Below are positions 1 to 5,109 of a stretch of DNA of 5,723 nucleotides, in pieces. The position numbers and the translations under genes were made by a program. Numbering within the stretch: position 1 is the stretch's first letter; each line of letters opens with the position of its first letter. The notes beneath the pieces were generated by a model. The model searched no databases and was not told where the DNA came from. It was given only the letters and a program-made list of their open reading frames with translations. The DNA is from Peptococcaceae bacterium. GTDB lineage: Bacteria > Bacillota > Peptococcia > Peptococcales > Peptococcaceae. The stretch is taken from positions 1 to 5,723 of the forward strand of contig JAFOFM010000184.1 in NCBI GenBank assembly GCA_017387265.1, in the 5' to 3' direction.

Positions 1-1
1 A

Positions 2-115
2 CAGTCTGCTTTGGCACAGTGTGAAATCGACGGCACACGCCGCGGCGAAACCCTGAGTGTTGCCGAATTTGTAGCACTGAGCAACGCAATCAGCAAATCA
101 ATTAATGAAATATAA
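2..115 (+). CDS. rsmA: 16S rRNA (adenine-N6)-dimethyltransferase RsmA/KsgA, C-terminal fragment
   Basis: Only the last 37 codons are in the window; the gene enters from the left edge and ends at TAA 113-115. The visible peptide has a short alpha-helical tail with the stretch RRGETLSVAEFVALSNAI, which matches the conserved C-terminal end of bacterial RsmA/KsgA proteins (usual form RGETLS...EF..L). RsmA dimethylates two adjacent adenines near the 3' end of 16S rRNA during late assembly of the small ribosomal subunit, in the cytoplasm. The Rossmann-fold methyltransferase domain lies outside the window, so the call rests on the tail motif alone. The stop codon lies within the outer arm of a long inverted repeat, so the end of this gene and that structure are physically joined. 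Confidence is limited by the short length. Confidence 0.72.
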   Translation, partial: QSALAQCEIDGTRRGETLSVAEFVALSNAISKSINEI

Positions 116-287
116 AACCATACACCTCCAGCAAGAATTTTCTGCGTGTCGAGATTAAAATGAACAGATGGCTGTCTTGTCCAGTGCACAATGAACGTAA
201 GTTCAAATTGTGCTGGATAAGGCAGACAGATGTACATTTTACGAGGGTGGCAGAAATTTACTTGCTGGGGGTGTTTTAGTTTTCATT
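104..287 (+). repeat. Long imperfect inverted repeat / rod-like hairpin 1, GUAA tetraloop
   Basis: The core arms are 122-196 and 201-274, closing on the tip GAAC-GTAA-GTTC (193-204), a GNRA-type tetraloop. Paired blocks seen by eye are 122-135 with 261-274, 140-145 with 250-255, 155-160 with 236-241, 171-184 with 212-225, and 187-192 with 207-212. AT-rich outer sequence (104-117 with about 274-287) extends the pairing past the rsmA stop. Three positions in the arms (one in the outer block, two in the 171-184 block) differ so that they would form G-U pairs in a + strand transcript. A T-rich stretch follows the 3' arm, so the structure may end rsmA transcription. It could be a non-autonomous MITE-like insertion, a stable 3'UTR structure or a small RNA. 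I saw no open reading frame in it and no clear target-site duplication. Confidence 0.8.
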
Positions 288-297
288 TTGGTTATTT

Positions 298-313
298 TGT
301 TTCACGTGAAACA
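298..313. promoter_or_regulatory. parS: parS centromere-like site for ParB (Spo0J)
   Basis: The 16 bases TGTTTCACGTGAAACA form a perfect palindrome identical to the consensus parS site defined in Bacillus subtilis and conserved across most bacterial phyla. ParB binds parS, spreads on the flanking DNA and, with ParA/Soj and SMC loading, organises and segregates the newly copied origin region. Most chromosomal parS sites lie close to oriC, so this copy argues that the window is origin-proximal. That agrees with rsmA and purA being origin-near in several Firmicutes. It sits between the long hairpin and the purA promoter, outside any coding sequence. No second copy was seen in the window, and parA/parB are not in view. 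Confidence 0.93.
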
Positions 314-361
314 TTTATGACAAACATTTATTTATTCATTGCATTATTCGTAAAATAAAGG

Positions 362-390
362 TTGATTTTCTGGCGTATTCCTGCTAACAT
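362..390 (+). promoter_or_regulatory. Candidate sigma-A-type promoter for purA (extended -10)
   Basis: TTGATT (362-367) and TAACAT (385-390) are spaced by 17 bases, and TGC directly before the -10 gives the extended TGn element. Each hexamer matches 4 of 6 consensus bases. Transcription would begin near 396-398, giving a leader of about 115 nt that includes the terminator-like hairpin at 421-465. The hexamers are imperfect and the region is AT-rich, so chance matches are possible. TAAAAT at 351-356 is another possible -10 but lacks a good -35. Confidence 0.4.
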
Positions 391-420
391 TGTAAGGGAA
401 TATGTTTACTCATAACTCCG

Positions 421-465
421 TTACTCAACAGAATGTTGCTGTATTCTGTTTTGAGTAATTTTTTT
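421..465 (+). terminator. Intrinsic terminator or attenuator in the purA leader
   Basis: Arm 421-434 (TTACTCAACAGAAT) pairs with 443-458 (ATTCTG then TTGAGTAA, with two extra T as a bulge) around an 8-base loop. The run of T at 459-465 follows directly. This is a convincing rho-independent terminator on the + strand. It lies about 155 bases beyond the end of the first inverted repeat, between the best candidate purA promoter and the purA start codon. It could end transcripts from rsmA, or attenuate purA. A copy of TTACTC at 405-410 could compete for the 3' arm. I found no recognisable purine riboswitch core upstream. Confidence 0.75.
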
Positions 466-512
466 GTGTGAATAATACCATTTAAAATAATTTGAAGGGG
501 TTGTCATAAGCT

Positions 513-1799
513 ATGGCAGGATTAGTATTATTAGGCGCTCAGTGGGGCGACGAAGGGAAAGGTAAAATCACAGACTATTTAGCTGAACAGGCTACTACCA
601 TCGTGCGTTATCAGGGCGGTAACAACGCTGGTCACACAGTTGTTGTAGGCGACGAAGAATTCAAACTGCGTCTGATTCCTTCCGGTATTCTGTATCCGGG
701 CAAAACCTGTGTTATCGGTAACGGTGTTGTAGTTGACCCGAAAGTTATGCTGAGCGAAATCGCTTATCTGCAGGAAAAAGGGGTAGACACCAGCCGTCTG
801 CGTGTCAGCGAACGCGCTCATGTTATCATGCCTTACCACATTGCCATCGACACTCTGGAAGAAGCTTCGAAAGGCGATAAAAAAATCGGTACTACCAAAA
901 ACGGCATCGGCCCATGCTACATGGACAAATACGCACGTGTTGGTATTCGTATCGTAGACTTAATGGATAAAGAAGTATTTGCAGAACGTCTGAAAACCGT
1001 ACTGGCTTCCAAAAACGATATCATCGTAAAATTATACGGCGGCGAACCATTTGATTTCGACGAAGTATTCAACCAGTACTGCGAATACGCAGACCAGCTG
1101 CGTCAGTATGTGGCTGATACCTCTGTATTAGTTTCCGAAGCACTGCAGGCTGAAGAAAACGTAGTATTTGAAGGTGCACAGGGTACTCTGTTAGACATCG
1201 ACCACGGTACTTATCCATACGTTACCAGCTCCAACCCAATCGCAAGCTACGCATGCGTTGGCGCAGGTGTTGGTCCAACCAATATCAAAAATGTACTGGG
1301 TATCATCAAAGCATACACCACTCGTGTAGGCGAAGGCCCATTCCCAACCGAACTGTTCGACGAAACAGGTGCTACTTTACAGCGTATCGGTCACGAATTC
1401 GGTACTGTAACAGGCCGTACACGCCGCTGCGGCTGGATGGATATCGTAATGGTAAATTACGCAATCCGTTTAAGCGGCATCAATGAATTCGCTTTAATGA
1501 AACTGGATGTTCTGGATACTCTGGAAACCGTAAAAATCTGCACACACTATGAATGCAACGGTGAAAAAGTAATCCACTTCCCAACCAGTCTGAAAAAACT
1601 GGCGGAATGCAAACCGGTTTACGAAGAAATGCCAGGCTGGAACACTGATACCACCGGCTGCACAACCTTCGACGAACTGCCAGAAAACGCAAAACGCTAT
1701 GTAGAACGCATCGAAGAACTGACTGGCGTTCCTGTAAAAATCGTAGCGGTTGGTCCTCGTCGTGACCAGACCATCATCCGTGGCGGTTTATTTGAATAA
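513..1799 (+). CDS. purA: Adenylosuccinate synthetase PurA
   Basis: PurA joins IMP and aspartate using GTP to make adenylosuccinate, the first committed step from IMP to AMP, in the cytoplasm. The 428-residue length is normal for the family. The N-terminal loop G8-A-Q-W-G-D-E-G-K-G-K18 carries the catalytic base D13; N37-N38-A-G-H41 carries the catalytic histidine. The G126-T-T-K-N-G-I-G-P134 loop binds IMP, G221-A-Q-G224 with the following LDIDHGTYPYVTSSN segment lines the active site, T300-G-R-T-R-R305 contacts substrates and the C-terminal G414-P-R-R-D418 belongs to the guanine site. The start at ATG 513 is preceded by AAGGGG at 495-500, a rather long 12-base spacing, but the protein begins exactly where the family does. 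The gene is monocistronic by appearance, with a leader hairpin upstream and a terminator 8 bases after the stop. Nothing in it looks broken. Confidence 0.98.
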   Translation: MAGLVLLGAQWGDEGKGKITDYLAEQATTIVRYQGGNNAGHTVVVGDEEFKLRLIPSGILYPGKTCVIGNGVVVDPKVMLSEIAYLQEKGVDTSRLRVSERAHVIMPYHIAIDTLEEASKGDKKIGTTKNGIGPCYMDKYARVGIRIVDLMDKEVFAERLKTVLASKNDIIVKLYGGEPFDFDEVFNQYCEYADQLRQYVADTSVLVSEALQAEENVVFEGAQGTLLDIDHGTYPYVTSSNPIASYACVGAGVGPTNIKNVLGIIKAYTTRVGEGPFPTELFDETGATLQRIGHEFGTVTGRTRRCGWMDIVMVNYAIRLSGINEFALMKLDVLDTLETVKICTHYECNGEKVIHFPTSLKKLAECKPVYEEMPGWNTDTTGCTTFDELPENAKRYVERIEELTGVPVKIVAVGPRRDQTIIRGGLFE

Positions 1800-1807
1800 T
1801 GTTTTTT

Positions 1808-1836
1808 ATCCGGCTCTTATCGGGCCGGATTTTTTT
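1808..1836 (+). terminator. purA intrinsic terminator
   Basis: ATCCGGC (1808-1814) pairs with GCCGGAT (1824-1830) around a 9-base loop and runs into a T tract at 1830-1836. It begins 8 bases after the purA stop codon. The T run on the 5' side (1802-1807) gives little on the opposite strand, so it acts mainly on + strand transcripts. Confidence 0.9.
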
Positions 1837-1888
1837 ATGTTTTTTCGAGTTTTTTTCAAAAATGATGTTTATGTCTTCTAGAAAAGGG

Positions 1889-1903
1889 GTATAAACATTA
1901 TAG
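1889..1903. promoter_or_regulatory. PerR-box-like operator upstream of dfx
   Basis: GTATAAACATTATAG is a dyad (TATAA-aca-TTATA) that matches the PerR box consensus TTATAATNATTATAA at 11 of the 14 defined positions. PerR is a Fur-family metal-dependent repressor inactivated by peroxide, and in clostridia it controls reverse-rubrerythrin and desulfoferrodoxin genes. The site overlaps a TATAGT -10-like hexamer (1899-1904) and lies just upstream of a second candidate promoter. AT-rich DNA can give such matches by chance, so this stays a prediction. Confidence 0.5.
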
Positions 1904-1908
1904 TGAAC

Positions 1909-1937
1909 TTGTGAAAACATTTTATATACGATTAAAT
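1909..1937 (+). promoter_or_regulatory. Candidate dfx promoter
   Basis: TTGTGA (1909-1914) and TTAAAT (1932-1937) have a 17-base spacer, each matching 4 of 6 consensus bases, and lie 29 bases before the dfx ATG. A 5-bp dyad CGATT-n6-AATCG (1929-1944) covers the -10 and could be an operator or a small 5' hairpin. The alternative is TATAGT (1899-1904), 5 of 6 for a -10 but with a poor -35. The sequence does not settle which is used. Confidence 0.35.
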
Positions 1938-1965
1938 AGAATCGAACCTTAGGAGGAATTTTATT

Positions 1966-2340
1966 ATGGAACAGAAATTTTTTATTTGTGAACGTTGCGG
2001 CAACATTGTTGCTATGGTAAAACCAAGTGGTGTCCCAGTTGTATGCTGCGGCCAGCCTATGAAAGAATTAGTACCAGGCACAACTGATGCTGCTGTTGAA
2101 AAACACGTACCAGCTTACCGCGTAGAAGGCAATGTTGTGAAAGTAGTTGTTGGTGAAGTAGCTCATCCAATGGCTCCAGAACATTTTATTGAATGGGTAT
2201 CCCTGCAGACAAAACTGGGCAACCAGAGAAAAGTTCTGGTTCCAGGCGCTGCACCGGAAGTTTCCTTCCTGATTGAAGAAGGCGATGAAGTGGAAGCTGT
2301 TTACGCATACTGCAACCTGCACGGTCTGTGGAAAGCATAA
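1966..2340 (+). CDS. dfx: Desulfoferrodoxin (superoxide reductase, 2Fe-SOR)
   Basis: This enzyme reduces superoxide to hydrogen peroxide without making oxygen, using electrons from rubredoxin-like donors; it is a cytoplasmic defence protein of anaerobes. The 124-residue length is typical of the two-iron class. Residues 1-36 are the desulforedoxin domain with the Fe(Cys)4 ligands C8-x2-C11 and C27-C28. The second domain carries the Fe(His)4Cys catalytic centre: E45-K46-H47 (the Glu and Lys are the conserved substrate-guiding pair), H67, H73, C116 and H119 in the CNLHG motif. All expected ligands are present. AGGAGG at 1951-1956 with 9-base spacing supports ATG 1966. A PerR-box-like dyad lies upstream. 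A terminator follows, then the oxygen-sensitive [FeFe] hydrogenase gene on the same strand, a neighbour that would profit from superoxide removal. Confidence 0.97.
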   Translation: MEQKFFICERCGNIVAMVKPSGVPVVCCGQPMKELVPGTTDAAVEKHVPAYRVEGNVVKVVVGEVAHPMAPEHFIEWVSLQTKLGNQRKVLVPGAAPEVSFLIEEGDEVEAVYAYCNLHGLWKA

Positions 2341-2356
2341 TACAGAACGATTTCAC

Positions 2357-2389
2357 AGCCCGGGGCTTTTTATAGTCCCGGGCTTTTTT
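2357..2389 (+). terminator. Terminator hairpin between dfx and the hydrogenase gene
   Basis: AGCCCGGG (2357-2364) pairs perfectly with CCCGGGCT (2377-2384) around a 12-base loop and is followed by TTTTTT at 2384-2389. The 8-bp GC-rich stem and T run make a strong rho-independent terminator. It ends only 24 bases before the next start codon. The loop contains TATAGT (2371-2376), which could be a -10 element, but no good -35 is seen 17-18 bases upstream. Confidence 0.88.
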
Positions 2390-2401
2390 CGAATCATTTA
2401 C

Positions 2402-2408
2402 AGGAGGT
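2402..2408 (+). promoter_or_regulatory. Ribosome binding site that fixes the hydrogenase start
   Basis: AGGAGGT lies 5 bases before ATG 2414 and is a near-perfect anti-16S match. It settles the start at 2414. The same frame stays open further upstream to an ATG at 2273, but that start lies inside dfx, has no comparable site and would put the twin-arginine signal in mid-protein. Confidence 0.9.
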
Positions 2409-2413
2409 ACGCT

Positions 2414-3955
2414 ATGCATATTTCAAGACGACGTTTTCTTTCGGCACTGGCAGGGACCAGTGCTGTTGCTGCCGCAGCTGCAATGACCGGCTGCAGACCG
2501 GTGTCAGACCCTTCTGGTCAGGGCTGGCTGCCGAATCAGTATCGTGACCAGACTGCACTTGCTCCAAGCGTAAAAGGGCGCGTTGCCATTGACCCGGCAG
2601 ACCCGGCCATTGTACGAGATGACGAAAAATGTATTCTCTGCGGACAGTGCGTAGAAGCCTGTGAAAAAGTACAGAGCGTATTCGGCTATTATGAATTACC
2701 GGTATTTGATGACTTTATCTGCGTACACTGCGGTCAGTGTGCACTGTGGTGTCCAACCGGTTCCATTCACGAACGCAATCAGATTGACGAAGTGCTGGCT
2801 GCCATTGATGACCCGAACTATGTAGTTGTTGCACAGCCATCTCCTGCAACTCGCGTAGGCCTTGGCGAAGAGTTCGGTATGCCTGCAGGTACCTGGGTAC
2901 AGGAAAAACTGGCGACTTCTATGAAAGAAGCGGGCTTTGATTACGCTCTGGATATTAACTTCGGAGCCGATTTAACCATTACCGAAGAAGCAGCCGAGCT
3001 GGTACATCGTGTTACCACCGGCGGTGTTCTGCCGCAGTTTACATCCTGCTGTCCTGCATGGGTAAAATTTGTGGAATACTATTATCCGGAACTGCTTCCG
3101 CATGTGTCCAGTGCCCGCTCGCCTATCAGCATGCACGGACCTGTGATTAAAACCTACTTTGCAGAAAAACGCAACATCGATCCGAAAAAACTGTTAACCG
3201 TTACTCTGACTCCATGTGTTGCTAAAAAATTCGAAATTGCCCGCCCCGAATTCCAGAAAGGTGCAGTTGCAAAGTACTATAACGATGAAACGATTAAGGA
3301 TAACGATATTATTCTGTGCGCACGCGAATACGCCGAAATGCTGCGCCGGTTAAATATCGACTTCCCGAATCTGCCGGATGGCGAATTTGACCCGCTGTGC
3401 AGTGAAGGCAGCGGCGGTGCACTGATTTTCGGTAATACCGGCGGGGTTATGGAAGCGGCAGTCCGCACAGCCTATTATTACATCACAGGCAATCAGCCGC
3501 CTGCTGATTTATTAAAACTGGAAGCCGTACGCGGTCTGGATGGTATCAAAAAAGCTACCGTTAATATCCCTGGCGTTGGCGATGTAAAAGTTGCCGTTGC
3601 TCACGGATTATACAACGCCCGTAAACTTTGCGAAGAAGTGAAAAACGGCACCTGCGATTTTCATTTCATGGAAGTTATGGCCTGCCCTGGCGGCTGTATT
3701 TCCGGCGGCGGTCAGCCTCGTACATCGGTGCCGCCTCAGGACTGGGTTCGTCAGGCACGCATTGACACTAACTATGCCAAAGATGCCTCGTATGAGCTGC
3801 GTAACAGTCATGACAATCCGGAAATCAAAGATCTGTACAGCAACTTTATCGGTGAGCCGTTAAGCCATCTGGCACATGATCTGCTGCACACTCATTATTA
3901 TTCCCGCGGCGATAAACTGACCCGCAAGGAAATCAAACCAGAAGATCTGATTTAA
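2414..3955 (+). CDS. hydA: Exported [FeFe] hydrogenase with fused small-subunit domain
   Basis: The 513-residue enzyme should interconvert protons plus electrons and H2. Residues 1-27 form a twin-arginine signal: S4-R5-R6-R7-F8-L9, an alanine-rich hydrophobic stretch, then M24-T-G-C27, which resembles a lipobox. Two [4Fe-4S] clusters follow: C73/C76/C79/C83 and C103/C106/C109/C113. H-cluster motifs are T210-S-C-C-P-A-W216 (C212 proton relay, C213 ligand by family homology), T266-P-C268-x2-K271-x2-E274, and E420-V-M-A-C424-x3-C428-x2-GGGQP435. Residues about 440-500, with HLAHDLLHTHY, match the separate small subunit of Desulfovibrio periplasmic hydrogenase, here fused. The predicted site is therefore outside the cytoplasmic membrane, folded before export and possibly lipid-anchored. 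L2 has Thr where Met is usual (MPC). The maturases HydE, HydF and HydG are not in the window. It sits behind dfx and a terminator, and converges with the ATPase genes. Confidence 0.95.
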   Translation: MHISRRRFLSALAGTSAVAAAAAMTGCRPVSDPSGQGWLPNQYRDQTALAPSVKGRVAIDPADPAIVRDDEKCILCGQCVEACEKVQSVFGYYELPVFDDFICVHCGQCALWCPTGSIHERNQIDEVLAAIDDPNYVVVAQPSPATRVGLGEEFGMPAGTWVQEKLATSMKEAGFDYALDINFGADLTITEEAAELVHRVTTGGVLPQFTSCCPAWVKFVEYYYPELLPHVSSARSPISMHGPVIKTYFAEKRNIDPKKLLTVTLTPCVAKKFEIARPEFQKGAVAKYYNDETIKDNDIILCAREYAEMLRRLNIDFPNLPDGEFDPLCSEGSGGALIFGNTGGVMEAAVRTAYYYITGNQPPADLLKLEAVRGLDGIKKATVNIPGVGDVKVAVAHGLYNARKLCEEVKNGTCDFHFMEVMACPGGCISGGGQPRTSVPPQDWVRQARIDTNYAKDASYELRNSHDNPEIKDLYSNFIGEPLSHLAHDLLHTHYYSRGDKLTRKEIKPEDLI

Positions 3956-3964
3956 TACTGGCTT

Positions 3965-4161
3965 ATAAATGAAAAATAAAAGAGCAGATATACAGATTGA
4001 GATATCATTATCGAATTCTGTTTGCGCCGAACATCGACGAAGATTGTTTGTATCGTGGAAGACGAAGTCTTACAAAGACAAACAATCAAGGAGATGTCCT
4101 GCATCAAACAGTAAGAGTAATGATATTGAAACTGTATATCTGCTCTTTTTTCAGTATTTAT
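3965..4161 (+). repeat. Long imperfect inverted repeat / rod-like hairpin 2, possible small RNA gene
   Basis: A perfect 18-bp closing stem pairs 3978-3995 with 4132-4149. Inside are further paired blocks separated by near-symmetric internal loops: 4002-4010 with 4118-4126, 4018-4024 with 4105-4111, 4031-4035 with 4093-4097, 4042-4051 with 4078-4087, and a tip AAGAC-GAA-GTCTT (4059-4071). AT-rich flanks extend pairing to about 3965-4161. The 3' arm ends in a T6 run (4146-4151), as in an intrinsic terminator, and a TATAAA hexamer (3964-3969) stands just upstream. An RNA of about 175 nt is therefore possible. It begins 9 bases after the hydrogenase stop. Alternatives are a long hydrogenase terminator or a non-autonomous insertion. 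Reading frames crossing it look like chance and have no ribosome binding site. Confidence 0.82.
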
Positions 4162-4170
4162 TCAAAAACA

Positions 4171-4220
4171 AAAAGCACTGGATTCTGCCCTTTTTTAGAG
4201 CATTTGCCCAGTGCTTTTTT
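4171..4220. terminator. Bidirectional terminator between convergent genes
   Basis: AAAAGCACTGG (4171-4181) pairs perfectly with CCAGTGCTTTT (4208-4218) around a 26-base loop. T6 at 4215-4220 serves + strand transcripts, and the A-rich 4164-4174 stretch gives a U tract on the minus strand, just beyond the ATPase stop at 4234. It is well placed to stop both the hydrogenase-side transcript and the converging minus-strand operon. Confidence 0.85.
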
Positions 4221-4233
4221 ATGTTGTGATTTA

Positions 4234-5109
4234 CTAGATTACCGACAGCAGCTGCATCGTCTGGTCATAGATTTCTTTTACAGCCCGTCCGGCTGCACAG
4301 TCACGATCCACAATGGTCTGCCCGCTGTTGATGGCCTGAACCGCCTCTAAATCGAACGGAATCCGGCCCATAAACGGAATATCATTGCGGTAGCAGTAAT
4401 CTTCAATTTTATTGGTGTTCTCGATATTGGTATCGTATTTATTCACGCATACCACCGGAAGAACGTGAAAGATACCGGCTGTATGAACAATCCGTTCTAA
4501 ATCGCTGATACCCGATACCGATGGCTCCGCTACGATTAATGCTAAATCCACACCGGAAAGCGAAGCAATTACCGGACAGCCAATCCCTGGAGAACCATCA
4601 ATGATGGCAAACTCCGCGGTTTTAGCATTGCGGCGCATCCGTTTTTTTACCTGGGTTACCAGCATACCGGAGTTGCCGCTTCCCATTTTCAGCTGCGCTG
4701 TGGAGAAAATATTCTCTGCATTCCGGTACAGATTCATTTCACCGGCCAGCAGATCTTTCATGTCGATTGCCTCATGCGGACACACATACTGGCATACCGC
4801 ACAACCTTCACAGGCAAACTGATTCACAACCAGCCCGCCCGCTTCTTTTTCGATTGCATGAAACTGACAATGCTTCATACAGCTTCCGCACTGCACACAC
4901 TTCTCCTGATTGATAACCGCTTTTGGCAGACCGAAATAATCCTCTTTTTCCGGCGCTGCATCACACACCGTTACCAGATGAAGATTTGGCGCATCCACAT
5001 CGCAGTCAGCAAAAGCTTTCGCCTGCGATAATTTTACAAAGGCGCTGGCTACGGTTGTTTTCCCGGTACCGCCCTTCCCGCTTAAAATTAACAGCTGCTT
5101 CATTGGCAT
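4234..5109 (-). CDS. MinD-superfamily P-loop ATPase with inserted ferredoxin domain
   Basis: The 291-residue protein has a deviant Walker A of the MinD/ParA/Mrp type, S10-G-K12-G-G-T-G-K17-T-T19, with the signature lysine K12. D35-C-D-V-D-A-P-N42 follows, then a two-cluster ferredoxin insert (C71/C74/C77/C81 and C100/C103/C106/C110), a Walker-B-like I169-I-D171-G-S-P-G-I-G-C178-P, and N223-K-Y-D226. No signal peptide is seen, so it is cytoplasmic. The architecture matches COG1149-type ATPases, often found in tandem pairs and suspected of handling Fe-S or metal clusters; the exact function is not established. ATG 5109 is chosen because GGAGG lies 10 bases upstream; ATG 5103 would make an ATGA overlap but with a 16-base gap. 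It overlaps the upstream paralogue by 10 bases, implying one transcript. It converges on the hydrogenase gene. Confidence 0.9.
   Translation of the reverse strand: MPMKQLLILSGKGGTGKTTVASAFVKLSQAKAFADCDVDAPNLHLVTVCDAAPEKEDYFGLPKAVINQEKCVQCGSCMKHCQFHAIEKEAGGLVVNQFACEGCAVCQYVCPHEAIDMKDLLAGEMNLYRNAENIFSTAQLKMGSGNSGMLVTQVKKRMRRNAKTAEFAIIDGSPGIGCPVIASLSGVDLALIVAEPSVSGISDLERIVHTAGIFHVLPVVCVNKYDTNIENTNKIEDYCYRNDIPFMGRIPFDLEAVQAINSGQTIVDRDCAAGRAVKEIYDQTMQLLSVI

Noticed and set aside
104..287. CRISPR array or complete insertion sequence
   Set aside because: There is one inverted pair rather than regularly spaced direct repeats, no transposase frame, and no convincing target-site duplication.
291..512. 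Purine riboswitch upstream of purA
   Set aside because: I could not find the conserved three-way junction core bases; only a terminator hairpin and a small 374-404 stem (which would lie mostly upstream of the predicted start point) are visible.
579..839. Minus-strand frame inside purA, and similar antisense frames in dfx, hydA and the ATPase genes
   Set aside because: They are mirror frames of well-supported genes, with no ribosome binding site or recognisable family features.
2273..2413. Upstream extension of the hydrogenase reading frame to an ATG inside dfx
   Set aside because: It overlaps dfx in another frame, has no good ribosome binding site, and would bury the twin-arginine signal; AGGAGGT directly before ATG 2414 and the signal peptide fix the start there.
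3969..4350. Two + strand reading frames (86 and 117 codons) across the hydrogenase-ATPase gap
   Set aside because: They run through a long hairpin, a terminator and the antisense of the ATPase gene, lack ribosome binding sites and show no protein-like motif.
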